Origin: Bacteroidaceae bacterium
Lineage (GTDB): Bacteria; Bacteroidota; Bacteroidia; Bacteroidales; Bacteroidaceae
DNA length: 64,000 nt
Assembly (NCBI GenBank): GCA_017534815.1
Contig: JAFXVS010000037.1
Coordinates: 32,704 to 96,703, forward strand
Direction of reading: 5' to 3'
Shown: positions 32,209 through 42,158 of the stretch, piece by piece
How the letters are laid out: each line of letters opens with the position of its first letter
Numbering within the stretch: the stretch's first letter is position 1
Translations under genes and position numbers: made by a program
Notes under the pieces: generated by a model
What the model saw: the letters and a program-made list of their open reading frames with translations, nothing else
Database searches by the model: none
What the model was told of the DNA's origin: nothing

Positions 32209-35200
32209 ATGTCTCAAATCATCAACAACCGAGTAAACTTTGCAACCGTAAAGAACCCGATGCCATATCCTGACTTCTTGGACGTGCAGCTCAAGTCGTT
32301 CAGGGATTTTCTTCAGTTGGACACTCCACCTGAGAAGCGCAAGAAGGACGGTCTTTACAAGGTTTTTGCAGAGAATTTCCCCATCGCTGACACTCGCAAT
32401 AACTTTGTGCTTGAGTTCTTGGACTACTACATCGACGCGCCACGCTATTCTATCGAAGAGTGTCTGGAGCGCGGTCTGACTTACAGTGTTCCATTGAAGG
32501 CCAAGCTGAAGCTTTATTGCTCTGACCCAGACCATGAGGATTTCGACACCGTCATTCAGGATGTGTTCCTGGGTTCGATTCCTTACATGACAGACAACGG
32601 AACGTTCGTTATCAATGGTGCCGAACGTGTCGTTGTATCCCAGTTGCACCGTTCTCCAGGCGTGTTCTTCGGATCAAGCGTACACGCCAACGGTACTCCT
32701 CTTTTCTCTGCTCGTATCATCCCGTTCAAGGGTTCATGGATTGAGTTCGCGACCGACATCAACAACGTGATGTACGCGTACATTGATCGTAAGAAGAAGT
32801 TGCCAGTGACAACCCTTCTGCGTGCCATCGGATTCGAGAACGATAAGGATATCCTCGACATCTTCAACCTTTCTGACGAGATCAAGGTGAATGCCACCAA
32901 TCTGAAGAAGGCCAAAGGTCGCAAACTCGCTGCTCGTATTCTCCAGTCTTGGAATGAGGACTTCGTGGATGAAGATACTGGTGAAGTTGTTTCCATCGAG
33001 CGTAACGAGATTGTGGTGGACCGTGACAATGTCATTGACGACGATGTCATCGAGAAGATTCTGGATTCGGGTGTTGAGACGATTCTTGTACAGCGTGAAG
33101 ATGCCAACACGGCAGACTTCTCCATCATCTTCAATACCCTTCAGAAAGACCCAAGTAACTCTGAGAAGGAAGCCATCACTTTCGTGTACCGTCAGCTTCG
33201 CAATGCTGACCCTGCAGATGATGCTTCTGCTCGTGAAGTGATCAACGGACTTTTCTTCTCCGACAAGCGTTATGACCTCGGCGATGTGGGTCGTTACCGT
33301 ATCAACAGAAAGTTGAACTTGACGATTGACCCTGAGGTTCGTGTCTTGACGAAGGAGGACATCATCGAGATTATCAAGTATCTTGTTGAGTTGGCTAACT
33401 CAAAGGCTGTTGTCGATGATATCGACCACCTCTCCAACCGTCGTGTACGTACGGTAGGTGAGCAGCTTTCCAACCAGTTCGCCAGCGGTCTGGCTCGTAT
33501 GAGCCGTACCATCCGCGAACGCATGAATGTGCGTGACAATGAGGTGTTCTCTCCAACAGACTTGATCAACGCGAAGACGATCTCCAGCGTCATCAATTCC
33601 TTCTTTGGAACGAACCCATTGTCTCAGTTCATGGATCAGACCAACCCATTGGCTGAGGTGACACACAAGCGCCGTCTTTCTGCCCTTGGTCCTGGCGGTC
33701 TTTCTCGTGAGCGTGCAGGTTTCGAGGTTCGTGACGTGCACTATACGCACTACGGTCGTTTGTGTCCTATCGAATCTCCTGAAGGTCCAAACATCGGTCT
33801 GATCTCTTCTCTTTGTGTCTATGCAAAGATCAACAATCTCGGCTTCATTGAGACACCTTACCGCAAGGTGATTGACGGTGTTGCCGATATCAATAATGAC
33901 CACATTGTTTATCTCTCCGCAGAGGAAGAAGAGAACAAGATTATTGGTCAGGGTAACGCTCCTTTGAAGGAAGACGGTCATTTCATCCGCAAGGTCGTTA
34001 AGTGCCGTCAGGATGCTGACTATCCAGTTGTTCCTCCAACAGAAGTGGATTATATGGATGTGGCTCCACAGCAGATTGCTTCTATCGCTGCAGCCCTCAT
34101 CCCATTCTTGGAGCACGACGATGCCCACCGTGCGCTCATGGGTTCGAACATGATGCGTCAGGCTGTTCCATTGATTCGTACAGAGGCTCCGATCGTCGGT
34201 ACTGGTATTGAGAAGCAGGTGTGTGAGGATTCACGCACGATGATTGTCGCAGAAGGTGACGGTGTGGTTGAGTACGTTGATGCAACAACCATCCGCATTC
34301 TCTACAACCGTACTGAGGATGAAGAGTTCGTCAGCTTCGAACCAGCACTCAAGGAGTACAAGATTCCTAAGTTCCGTCGTACCAACCAGAACATGACCAT
34401 CGACCTCCGTCCAATTTGTGACCGTGGTCAGCATGTGAAGAAGGGCGACATCCTCACTGAGGGTTATGCAACCGAGAACGGTGAGTTGGCATTGGGTCGC
34501 AACCTCCTCGTGGCATACATGCCTTGGAAGGGTTACAACTATGAGGATGCTATCGTGCTGAATGAGCGCGTTGTTCGTGAAGACCTCCTCACTTCTGTTC
34601 ACGTGGACGAGTACTCTCTCGAAGTGCGTGAAACCAAGCGTGGTGTTGAGGAACTCACTGCCGATATTCCAAACGTCAGCGAAGATGCTACTAAAGACCT
34701 CGATGAGAACGGTATCGTTCGTGTAGGTGCTCGTATCGAGCCAGGCGACATCCTGATTGGTAAGATCACGCCAAAGGGTGAGTCTGACCCAACTCCTGAG
34801 GAGAAACTGCTCCGTGCCATCTTTGGTGACAAAGCTGGTGACGTGAAGGATGCTTCCCTCAAGGCAACTCCATCGCTCGCTGGTGTCGTGATTGACAAGA
34901 AACTCTTCTCGAAGGCCATCAAGACTCGTGCTTCGAAAGCTGAAGACAAGAAGATCCTGCCTAAGTACGACCAGGAGTATCAAGACAAGATGGATGGCCT
35001 CAAGGAAATCCTCATCGACAAGATTCTCACCCTGACGAAGGGCAAGACCTCCAAGGGTGTGAAGGACTATATGGGAGCCGACATCATTCCTACTGGTGCC
35101 AAGTTCATTGCAGGTGCTCTGCATAACATTGACTATACAGCTGTTCAGCTCTCTGGTTGGACGAAAGACGAGCACACCAACGAACTCATCCGTCAGTTGG

Positions 35201-36018
35201 TGATCAACTACCTGAAGCAGTACAAGATTTTGGCTGCTGAGCTCCATCGCAAGAAGTTTGCCCTCACCATTGGTGATGAACTTCCATCAGGCATCATCCA
35301 GATGGCGAAGGTTTACATTGCCAAGAAGCGTAAGATGGGTGTGGGCGATAAGATGGCTGGTCGTCACGGTAACAAGGGTATCGTGTCAAAGATTGTTCGT
35401 CAGGAGGATATGCCATTCCTCGAGGATGGTACTCCTGTAGATATCGTGCTCAACCCGCTGGGTGTGCCTTCACGTATGAACATCGGTCAGATATTCGAGA
35501 CCGTGTTGGGCGCAGCCGGTAAGAAACTCAATGTGAAGTTCGCCACTCCAATCTTCGACGGTGCTCGTCTGGAGGATCTTTGCGAATGGACAGACAAGGC
35601 AGGACTTCCACGCTACGGACGTACTTACCTCTACAATGGTGAAACCGGTCTTCGCTTCGACCAGCCCGCTACAGTGGGTGTGACCTACATGCTCAAACTC
35701 GGTCACATGGTTGAGGACAAGATGCACGCACGTTCCATTGGTCCTTACTCTCTCATCACCCAGCAGCCACTTGGTGGTAAAGCACAGTTCGGTGGTCAGC
35801 GTTTCGGAGAGATGGAGGTGTGGGCACTCGAGGCATTCGGTGCAGCACATGTTCTTCAAGAGATCCTTACGATTAAGTCAGATGATGTCAACGGCCGCAG
35901 CAAGGCATACGAAGCCATCGTGAAGGGCGACCCAATGCCAACTCCAGGCATTCCAGAGTCACTCAACGTGCTTCTCCACGAACTTCGTGGTCTCGGTCTC
36001 AGCATCTCATTGGATTAA
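32209..36018 (+). CDS. rpoB: DNA-directed RNA polymerase subunit beta
   Basis: A 1269-residue catalytic core subunit. The rifampicin region is intact ([32 protein letters not shown]), as are [10 protein letters not shown] and the C-terminal [20 protein letters not shown]. The start chosen (ATG 32209, [11 protein letters not shown]) gives the normal Bacteroidetes N-terminus; the longer frame would begin before the leader. Followed 24 bp later by rpoC. Confidence 0.99.
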   Translation: MSQIINNRVNFATVKNPMPYPDFLDVQLKSFRDFLQLDTPPEKRKKDGLYKVFAENFPIADTRNNFVLEFLDYYIDAPRYSIEECLERGLTYSVPLKAKLKLYCSDPDHEDFDTVIQDVFLGSIPYMTDNGTFVINGAERVVVSQLHRSPGVFFGSSVHANGTPLFSARIIPFKGSWIEFATDINNVMYAYIDRKKKLPVTTLLRAIGFENDKDILDIFNLSDEIKVNATNLKKAKGRKLAARILQSWNEDFVDEDTGEVVSIERNEIVVDRDNVIDDDVIEKILDSGVETILVQREDANTADFSIIFNTLQKDPSNSEKEAITFVYRQLRNADPADDASAREVINGLFFSDKRYDLGDVGRYRINRKLNLTIDPEVRVLTKEDIIEIIKYLVELANSKAVVDDIDHLSNRRVRTVGEQLSNQFASGLARMSRTIRERMNVRDNEVFSPTDLINAKTISSVINSFFGTNPLSQFMDQTNPLAEVTHKRRLSALGPGGLSRERAGFEVRDVHYTHYGRLCPIESPEGPNIGLISSLCVYAKINNLGFIETPYRKVIDGVADINNDHIVYLSAEEEENKIIGQGNAPLKEDGHFIRKVVKCRQDADYPVVPPTEVDYMDVAPQQIASIAAALIPFLEHDDAHRALMGSNMMRQAVPLIRTEAPIVGTGIEKQVCEDSRTMIVAEGDGVVEYVDATTIRILYNRTEDEEFVSFEPALKEYKIPKFRRTNQNMTIDLRPICDRGQHVKKGDILTEGYATENGELALGRNLLVAYMPWKGYNYEDAIVLNERVVREDLLTSVHVDEYSLEVRETKRGVEELTADIPNVSEDATKDLDENGIVRVGARIEPGDILIGKITPKGESDPTPEEKLLRAIFGDKAGDVKDASLKATPSLAGVVIDKKLFSKAIKTRASKAEDKKILPKYDQEYQDKMDGLKEILIDKILTLTKGKTSKGVKDYMGADIIPTGAKFIAGALHNIDYTAVQLSGWTKDEHTNELIRQLVINYLKQYKILAAELHRKKFALTIGDELPSGIIQMAKVYIAKKRKMGVGDKMAGRHGNKGIVSKIVRQEDMPFLEDGTPVDIVLNPLGVPSRMNIGQIFETVLGAAGKKLNVKFATPIFDGARLEDLCEWTDKAGLPRYGRTYLYNGETGLRFDQPATVGVTYMLKLGHMVEDKMHARSIGPYSLITQQPLGGKAQFGGQRFGEMEVWALEAFGAAHVLQEILTIKSDDVNGRSKAYEAIVKGDPMPTPGIPESLNVLLHELRGLGLSISLD

Positions 36019-36042
36019 CAGATATAAAGATACTTATATAAC

Positions 36043-39000
36043 ATGGCTTTTAAGAAAGAATCAAAAATCAAGAATAATTTCACCAAGATCACCATTAGCC
36101 TTGCTTCTCCAGAGGAGATCCTCGAGAACAGCTGTGGTGAGGTGCTGAAGCCAGAAACCATCAACTACCGCACTTACAAGCCCGAGCGCGATGGTCTCTT
36201 CTGCGAACGTATCTTTGGTCCTACCAAGGACTATGAGTGCCATTGCGGCAAGTACAAGCGCATTCGCTATAAGGGTATCGTCTGCGACCGATGCGGTGTG
36301 GAGGTGACAGAGAAGAAAGTACGTCGTGAGCGCACTGGTCACATCGCACTCGTTGTGCCAGTTGCCCACATCTGGTACTTCCGCTCATTGCCTAACAAGA
36401 TTGGTTATCTTCTTGGTCTTCCCACTAAGAAACTCGACGCTGTCATCTACTACGAGCGTTACATCATCATTCAGGCAGGTGCTGCTGAGGATGCCGACAA
36501 GAACATCCTCGATGGCGAACTCTTGGCTGAAGAGGATTACTACGACATCGTTGACAACCTCGACCCCAACAACGAACTCCTTCCTGACGAAGACCCCAAC
36601 AAGTTCATCGCTTTGATGGGTGCTGAGGCCATTGAGTATATGCTCAAGCGCATCGACCTTGACCACCTTGCCAACGAACTGCGTGCTGCAGCCGACAAGG
36701 ATGGTTCCGTTCAGCGCAAGACAGAGGCGCTCAAGCGTCTGCAGGTGGTGGAATCCTTCCGTGCCAGCAAGGGCAAGAGCCGTCCAGAGTGGATGATCAT
36801 GCACAACATCCCTGTGACACCTCCAGACCTTCGTCCGCTCGTGCCACTGGATGGTGGACGTTTCGCCACTTCCGACCTCAACGACCTCTATCGTCGTGTC
36901 ATCATCCGTAACAACCGTCTGAAGCGACTCATCGAGATCAAGGCTCCTGATGTGATTCTCCGCAACGAGAAGCGTATGCTTCAGGAGGCAGTCGATTCAC
37001 TCTTCGACAACTCTCGTAAGAGCAGTGCCGTGAAGAGCGAAAGCAACCGTCCGTTGAAGTCTCTCTCTGACGCCCTCAAGGGTAAGCAGGGACGTTTCCG
37101 TCAGAACCTCCTCGGTAAGCGTGTGGACTACTCAGCACGTTCCGTGATTGTCGTAGGTCCTGAGTTGAACATGGGCGAGTGCGGTCTTCCAAAACTCATG
37201 GCTGCTGAATTGTACAAGCCATTCGTGATCCGTAAGCTCATCGAGCGTGGTATCGTGAAGACTGTGAAGTCAGCCAAGAAGATTGTCGATCGTCGCGATC
37301 CTGTGGTTTGGGACATCCTCGAATACGTGATGAAGGGTCATCCTGTGCTTCTCAACCGTGCACCTACACTGCACCGTCTGGGTATTCAGGCCTTCCAGCC
37401 ACGCATGATTGAGGGTAAGGCTATCCAGCTGCACCCACTCGCATGTACAGCGTTCAACGCCGACTTCGACGGTGACCAGATGGCTGTTCACCTCCCACTC
37501 TCCAATGAAGCAATCCTTGAAGCTCAGTTGCTGATGCTTCAGTCACATAACATCCTTTCTCCTGCCAGTGGTGATCCTATCACCGTTCCTTCTCAGGATA
37601 TGGTGCTTGGTCTCTACTACATCTCCAAGGTTCGTCCAGGAGCCAAGGGCGAAGGTTTGACCTTCTATGGCCCAGAAGAGGCCATCATCGCCTTCAATGA
37701 AGGCAAGGTGGATGTACACGCGCTCATCAAGTGTGTGGTTCGTGACATCGACGAGAACGGCAATCCTTACAAGCACCTTGTGGAGACCACCGTGGGTCGT
37801 ATCACCATCAATGAGGTGATTCCAGAGGAGATTGGCTTCGTGAACGAGGTCATTGGTAAGAAAGCCCTCAAGAAGGTCATCACTCGCGTCATCAAGGGCG
37901 TGGGTATGGCACGTGCCTGCGAATTCCTCGATGGTATCAAGAACCTCGGCTATCGCAAGGCCTACGAGGGCGGTCTGTCCTTCGTGCTTGATGACATCAT
38001 CATCCCAGCAGAGAAAGAGCAGATTGTTCAGGACGGTCACGATGCCGTTGACCAGATTACCATGAACTATCAGATGGGTTTGATCACCGACAAAGACCGT
38101 TACCAGCAGGTGGTGGAGACTTGGACGAAGGTGAACGACAAGCTCAAAAAGACCCTCATGAAGCAGATGACAGAGGCCGACCAAGGTTTCAACGCCGTCT
38201 TCATGATGCTCGACTCTGGTGCCCGTGGTTCTGCCGACCAGATTTCTCAGTTGGCAGGTATGCGTGGTCTGATGGCAAAGCCTCAGAAGGCAGGTGCTTC
38301 CGACAATAACATCATCGAGAACCCGATCCTTTCCAACTTCAAGGAAGGTATGTCAGTGCTCGAGTACTTCATCTCTACTCACGGTGCCCGTAAGGGTCTT
38401 GCTGATACCGCCCTCAAAACAGCCGATGCAGGTTATCTGACTCGTCGTCTCGTCGATGTGTCTCACGACGTCATCATCAACGAAGAGGACTGTGGCACGC
38501 TTCGTGGTCTTATCTGCACTGCCCTCAAGGACGGCGACCGCGTGGTGGCATCCTTGGCAGAGCGCATCCTTGGCCGTGTTTCCGTACACGACATCGTCAA
38601 CCCCAAGACCAACGAACTCATCGTTGCCAGCGGTGAAGAGATCACCGACCGCATCGCTGCAGAAATTGAAGCCTGTGGCATTGAGAGCGTCGAGATCCGT
38701 TCCGTCCTCACTTGCGAGAGCAAGAAGGGTGTCTGCATGAAGTGCTACGGACGCAACCTCGCTACCCAGCGCATGGTTCAGAAGGGTGAGGCTGTCGGCG
38801 TCATCGCTGCACAGGCCATCGGTGAGCCAGGTACGCAGTTGACCCTCCGTACATTCCACGCCGGTGGTGTCGCAGGTAACGCTGCTGCCAACGCACAGAT
38901 CAAGGCCAAGAACAAGTCTAAGATAGAAATCGATGAATTGCGCACTGTTGATCGTCCTACAGCAGAGCATCCTGAAGGTCAGGTAGTCGTAGGTCGTCTC

Positions 39001-40347
39001 GCAGAACTCCGCTTCCTCGACATCAATACAGGCATCATTCTCTCTTCTGTCCCACTGCCATACGGCGCCAACCTCTACGCCAAGCCAGGCGACACCGTTG
39101 AGGCTGGTCAGATCATTGCAGACTGGGATCCATTCAACTCCGTCATCGTCACCGAGTTCGATGGTGTGGCAGAGTTCGAAGGCGTGAAGGAAGGTCTTAC
39201 CTACCGTGTGGATGTCGATGAGACCACAGGTCTGCGCGACCTCATCGTGACGGAAGCAAAAGACCGTGCTGCAGTGCCATACTGCCACATCCTCAACAAG
39301 AAGGGTGGGGAACTGCTCCGTACCTATTCATTCCCCATCAACGGTCACATCGTTGTGGAAGATGGACAGAAGCTCAAGGCAGGTGACATCCTCGTCAAGA
39401 TACCACGTTCAGTGGCCAAGGCCGGCGATATCACGGGTGGTCTTCCACGTGTGACAGAGCTCTTCGAGGCACGTAACCCATCCAACCCAGCCATCGTTGC
39501 TGAAATCGATGGTGAGGTGACGATGGGCAAGGTGAAGCGCGGCAACCGCGAGATTATCCTGACCTCCAAGGTGGGAGACGTCCGCAAGTACCTCGTGCCA
39601 CTGTCCAAGCAGATTCTGGTGCAGGAGAACGACTACGTGCGTGCAGGTACACCACTCTCCGACGGTGCCATCACGCCAGCCGACATCCTTGCCATCAAGG
39701 GTCCGACCGCTGTGCAGGAATACATCGTCAACCAGGTACAGGACGTTTACCGTATGCAGGGTGTGTCCATCAACGACAAGCACTTCGAAATCATTGTGCG
39801 TCAGATGATGCGCAAGGTGAAGATTGAAGATGCAGGCGACACCCGCTTCCTCGAAGAGGGTATCGTGGACAAACTCGACTTCCTTGAGGAGAACGACCGC
39901 ATCTGGGGCAAGAAGTTCGTCACCGACGCTGGCGACTCAGAGACCCTCGAACCAGGTATGATCATCACAGCGCGCAAGCTGCGCGACGAGAACTCCATGC
40001 TCAAGCGTCGTGACCTCAAGCTGGTGCAGACACGTGATGCCATCCCAGCCACCTCTACGCAGATTCTGCAGGGTATCACCCGTGCAGGTCTCGGCAGCAA
40101 GTCCTTCATGTCTTCTGCATCATTCCAGGAGACCACGAAGGTGCTCAACGAGGCAGCCATCTGCGGCAAGAGCGACTCCCTCGAGGGCATGAAGGAGAAC
40201 GTGATCTCAGGTCACCTCATCCCAGCTGGTACCGGTATGCGCGACTTCGAGAAGATCATCGTTGGAGCCAAGGAAGACTTCCAGACTATCGAGCGCCGTC
40301 CGTTCGATGCCGACTCCGTCTTCTCCTCCTTCGACAGCGACTTTTAA
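36043..40347 (+). CDS. rpoC: DNA-directed RNA polymerase subunit beta'
   Basis: A 1434-residue subunit carrying the catalytic magnesium site [12 protein letters not shown] (three Asp). The N-terminal zinc finger is present ([20 protein letters not shown]), as is the second one near 880-900 ([17 protein letters not shown]). The trigger loop region ([16 protein letters not shown]) is conserved. It closes the core block; a strong terminator follows at once. Confidence 0.99.
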   Translation: MAFKKESKIKNNFTKITISLASPEEILENSCGEVLKPETINYRTYKPERDGLFCERIFGPTKDYECHCGKYKRIRYKGIVCDRCGVEVTEKKVRRERTGHIALVVPVAHIWYFRSLPNKIGYLLGLPTKKLDAVIYYERYIIIQAGAAEDADKNILDGELLAEEDYYDIVDNLDPNNELLPDEDPNKFIALMGAEAIEYMLKRIDLDHLANELRAAADKDGSVQRKTEALKRLQVVESFRASKGKSRPEWMIMHNIPVTPPDLRPLVPLDGGRFATSDLNDLYRRVIIRNNRLKRLIEIKAPDVILRNEKRMLQEAVDSLFDNSRKSSAVKSESNRPLKSLSDALKGKQGRFRQNLLGKRVDYSARSVIVVGPELNMGECGLPKLMAAELYKPFVIRKLIERGIVKTVKSAKKIVDRRDPVVWDILEYVMKGHPVLLNRAPTLHRLGIQAFQPRMIEGKAIQLHPLACTAFNADFDGDQMAVHLPLSNEAILEAQLLMLQSHNILSPASGDPITVPSQDMVLGLYYISKVRPGAKGEGLTFYGPEEAIIAFNEGKVDVHALIKCVVRDIDENGNPYKHLVETTVGRITINEVIPEEIGFVNEVIGKKALKKVITRVIKGVGMARACEFLDGIKNLGYRKAYEGGLSFVLDDIIIPAEKEQIVQDGHDAVDQITMNYQMGLITDKDRYQQVVETWTKVNDKLKKTLMKQMTEADQGFNAVFMMLDSGARGSADQISQLAGMRGLMAKPQKAGASDNNIIENPILSNFKEGMSVLEYFISTHGARKGLADTALKTADAGYLTRRLVDVSHDVIINEEDCGTLRGLICTALKDGDRVVASLAERILGRVSVHDIVNPKTNELIVASGEEITDRIAAEIEACGIESVEIRSVLTCESKKGVCMKCYGRNLATQRMVQKGEAVGVIAAQAIGEPGTQLTLRTFHAGGVAGNAAANAQIKAKNKSKIEIDELRTVDRPTAEHPEGQVVVGRLAELRFLDINTGIILSSVPLPYGANLYAKPGDTVEAGQIIADWDPFNSVIVTEFDGVAEFEGVKEGLTYRVDVDETTGLRDLIVTEAKDRAAVPYCHILNKKGGELLRTYSFPINGHIVVEDGQKLKAGDILVKIPRSVAKAGDITGGLPRVTELFEARNPSNPAIVAEIDGEVTMGKVKRGNREIILTSKVGDVRKYLVPLSKQILVQENDYVRAGTPLSDGAITPADILAIKGPTAVQEYIVNQVQDVYRMQGVSINDKHFEIIVRQMMRKVKIEDAGDTRFLEEGIVDKLDFLEENDRIWGKKFVTDAGDSETLEPGMIITARKLRDENSMLKRRDLKLVQTRDAIPATSTQILQGITRAGLGSKSFMSSASFQETTKVLNEAAICGKSDSLEGMKENVISGHLIPAGTGMRDFEKIIVGAKEDFQTIERRPFDADSVFSSFDSDF

Positions 40348-40368
40348 GTAATTGAACATAGATAGACG

Positions 40369-40410
40369 AAGTCGGGGCAGACTCACCTTAGAGTTTGCCC
40401 CGACTTTTTT
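40369..40410 (+). terminator. Strong terminator after rpoC
   Basis: A 16-bp stem AAGTCGGGGCAGACTC / GAGTTTGCCCCGACTT with a 6-nt loop and a T-run. It marks the border between the core operon and the accessory island. Confidence 0.9.
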
Positions 40411-40459
40411 GTGTTATGGTTTTCACGCTACATTCCTATACACCACTTGCCTTTCGGAG

Positions 40460-40747
40460 TTAAGATATCTTGAAACCGAGTTTCATGATGAGTTTTAAAG
40501 TCCCGATAGAAGTGTTACGGTCATACTCTTTCTCCTCCTCCGGCAAATCCTCGTATGGGATAAGGCAAGGATGTTTCTTAAGTTCATCGTTGCGCTGTTC
40601 ACCATACGTCCAACCTTGCTTGATGCGAGTCTCAGCCCATACTTCATGTACGTTCTTTGACATTTGCTCTACCAACTGTTCCAATTCTTTTGGCAACTTG
40701 ACATCTGTAGTGTCAATAGGCTGCGGCATGTACGTTTCTGTTTTCAT
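40460..40747 (-). CDS. Stand-alone RyR-domain protein
   Basis: A 95-residue cytoplasmic protein that is little more than one RyR domain (the repeat first seen in ryanodine receptors). The pattern is clear: PQPIDTTDVKLPKELEQLVE, NVHEVWAETRIKQGWTYGEQ, then HPCLIPYEDLPEEEKEYDR. Comparative genomics has proposed that bacterial RyR domains bind nucleotide-derived ligands; that has not been shown for this protein. It overlaps the TIR gene upstream by 4 bp, so the two are translationally coupled, and is the last gene of the island operon. It could buffer, sense or remove a messenger made by the TIR proteins. Confidence 0.85.
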   Translation of the reverse strand: MKTETYMPQPIDTTDVKLPKELEQLVEQMSKNVHEVWAETRIKQGWTYGEQRNDELKKHPCLIPYEDLPEEEKEYDRNTSIGTLKLIMKLGFKIS

Positions 40748-41988
40748 AATTTTTCAGCCTTTTTCTCCAAATCATTCATTTGTTCTTCCATTTGATCAAG
40801 ACGTTGCTCCTCATAGTTGACGGCTTTTTCAAATCTTCTCATCTCTTCATCGCAGATGGCAAATTCCTGCATCTGGAACTGTTCATACTCCTCTTGTGTA
40901 AGGTCTAAGGGTGTGCCATTGGGAAAGATTTTCCATTTCTTGGCTGCATCGAAATGTGCTTTCCTTGCAGATTGAGGTAATAGTGACAATGAACCAAGAT
41001 ACCCATAATACAAAGCGTTTAATGTGTGCGCCATATAACTGAGTTTTACCGAAAGTAAATCTCTTTCCAAATGTGAATATTGGTGTACGTTGACCATATC
41101 TTTGATGCTTTCATTGATGTCTTTCATGTCATCCAACAGGCTGTTGTACAACCCAGGGAATGCATCTAATTCTTCCTTCTTGATATCGCGATAGGACAAG
41201 ATATAGTTTTCCAAATCATTATACTCAAAGCTAGGAGCAGGGTAGTTCCGCTGATAAGTGGCGAGTTGCTTTTCATTGTTCGCAACAAATTGTAGCAAAC
41301 AATTCTCGATGTCAGCCTTCTCCTCATTGTCTCGGGCTTTGTCATAAGATTTGTAGAAATCAGCCAGTTCTTCCTGCATGCTCTTTCCGTCTTCGCCCAG
41401 TAATTCCATCACATTCATCGAGGAAGTGAGTTTCGCCCCGATTTCGCCACAGGTGACTTCGGCAATGTGATGCATGATGCCATAACTTATCCCTAACAAT
41501 ATAACTACTATGCCCAATACTATTCCTGCTGTTCTCATCCACTTACCTATAGGTTTGGTGGGTTTGCTCTTCAGAAAGGTTTGTAATCGTTCCACAGCCA
41601 TGTCGAAAAACTCATGACCCACCGCAGTGACGGCCTGATAATTCGGCAAATCATCCATCCCTTTAGGCATCTCTTTCGGCCATACGAACCTATCCAACAT
41701 CACTGGCACAATGTTTTTGTGATTCTCCAAAGCACATATTACCTCCCTTCTTATCCAATCATTTGTATCGTGGCATCTGTCCAATGCATTTTCTGGTAAT
41801 ACCAAAACGAAGTCCTTGCAGTTAGCGATGACACCCAATAATTGTTCATTGAATTTGCCACCCGTCAGCGTGTCCACATCAAAAAACACCTTATATCCAG
41901 CGTGTCTTAACTTCACCGCAATCAAGTTCGCCGTATCATATGATGTACGTCGATAGCTGATAAAGACATCATATTTCTTTTTCTCCAT
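40744..41988 (-). CDS. Membrane-bound TIR-domain protein with C-terminal coiled coil
   Basis: A 414-residue protein. An N-terminal TIR domain (about 5-140) begins YDVFISYRRTSYDTANLIA and has YKVFFDVDTLTGGKF; the candidate catalytic Glu is residue 82 in DWIRREV, so NAD-cleaving activity is plausible. A membrane segment spans about 153-173 (TAGIVLGIVVILLGISYGIM). The rest (174-414) is helical, ends in a coiled coil (about 370-414), and would be periplasmic if the TIR is inside the cell. The start is 1 bp after a 43-codon small frame, and the RyR gene overlaps its end, so all are read as one unit. Confidence 0.88.
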   Translation of the reverse strand: MEKKKYDVFISYRRTSYDTANLIAVKLRHAGYKVFFDVDTLTGGKFNEQLLGVIANCKDFVLVLPENALDRCHDTNDWIRREVICALENHKNIVPVMLDRFVWPKEMPKGMDDLPNYQAVTAVGHEFFDMAVERLQTFLKSKPTKPIGKWMRTAGIVLGIVVILLGISYGIMHHIAEVTCGEIGAKLTSSMNVMELLGEDGKSMQEELADFYKSYDKARDNEEKADIENCLLQFVANNEKQLATYQRNYPAPSFEYNDLENYILSYRDIKKEELDAFPGLYNSLLDDMKDINESIKDMVNVHQYSHLERDLLSVKLSYMAHTLNALYYGYLGSLSLLPQSARKAHFDAAKKWKIFPNGTPLDLTQEEYEQFQMQEFAICDEEMRRFEKAVNYEEQRLDQMEEQMNDLEKKAEKL

Positions 41989-41989
41989 A

Positions 41990-42121
41990 CTATTTCTTCC
42001 CTATTTCAAATCTTAATTTCTTTACTAATAAAATCATATCCAATGCCATGAAACAATCATGCTCTTTCTCGCTATCTGACAAGCGGGATAGGGGATAACT
42101 CCTCCGTAACCCGATTGTCAT
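41990..42121 (-). CDS. Possible 43-residue small protein between channel and TIR genes
   Basis: A frame starting ATG at 42121 and ending 1 bp before the TIR start codon. The product begins MTIGLRRSYPLSRLSDSEKE and ends KKLRFEIGKK; it is basic and helical at the C-terminus. The tight spacing to the next gene supports translation, but I know no family for it and it could be the tail of a broken gene. Confidence 0.35.
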   Translation of the reverse strand: MTIGLRRSYPLSRLSDSEKEHDCFMALDMILLVKKLRFEIGKK

Positions 42122-42158
42122 GCGCAATCAATCCTTGTATGATTTCCTGATTAGTCAT
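42072..42158 (-). pseudogene. Fragment resembling the N-terminus of a small sigma factor
   Basis: A 28-codon frame whose ATG overlaps the channel gene's stop (ATGACTAA). Its first 18 residues (MTNQEIIQGLIAHDNRVT) resemble the N-terminus of a Bacteroidales sigma-70-like family ('EIIQGLI..DNRVT'), then the frame stops. It overlaps the 43-codon frame above in another phase, as if a small gene had suffered a deletion and frameshift. It may still serve translational coupling. Confidence 0.4.
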
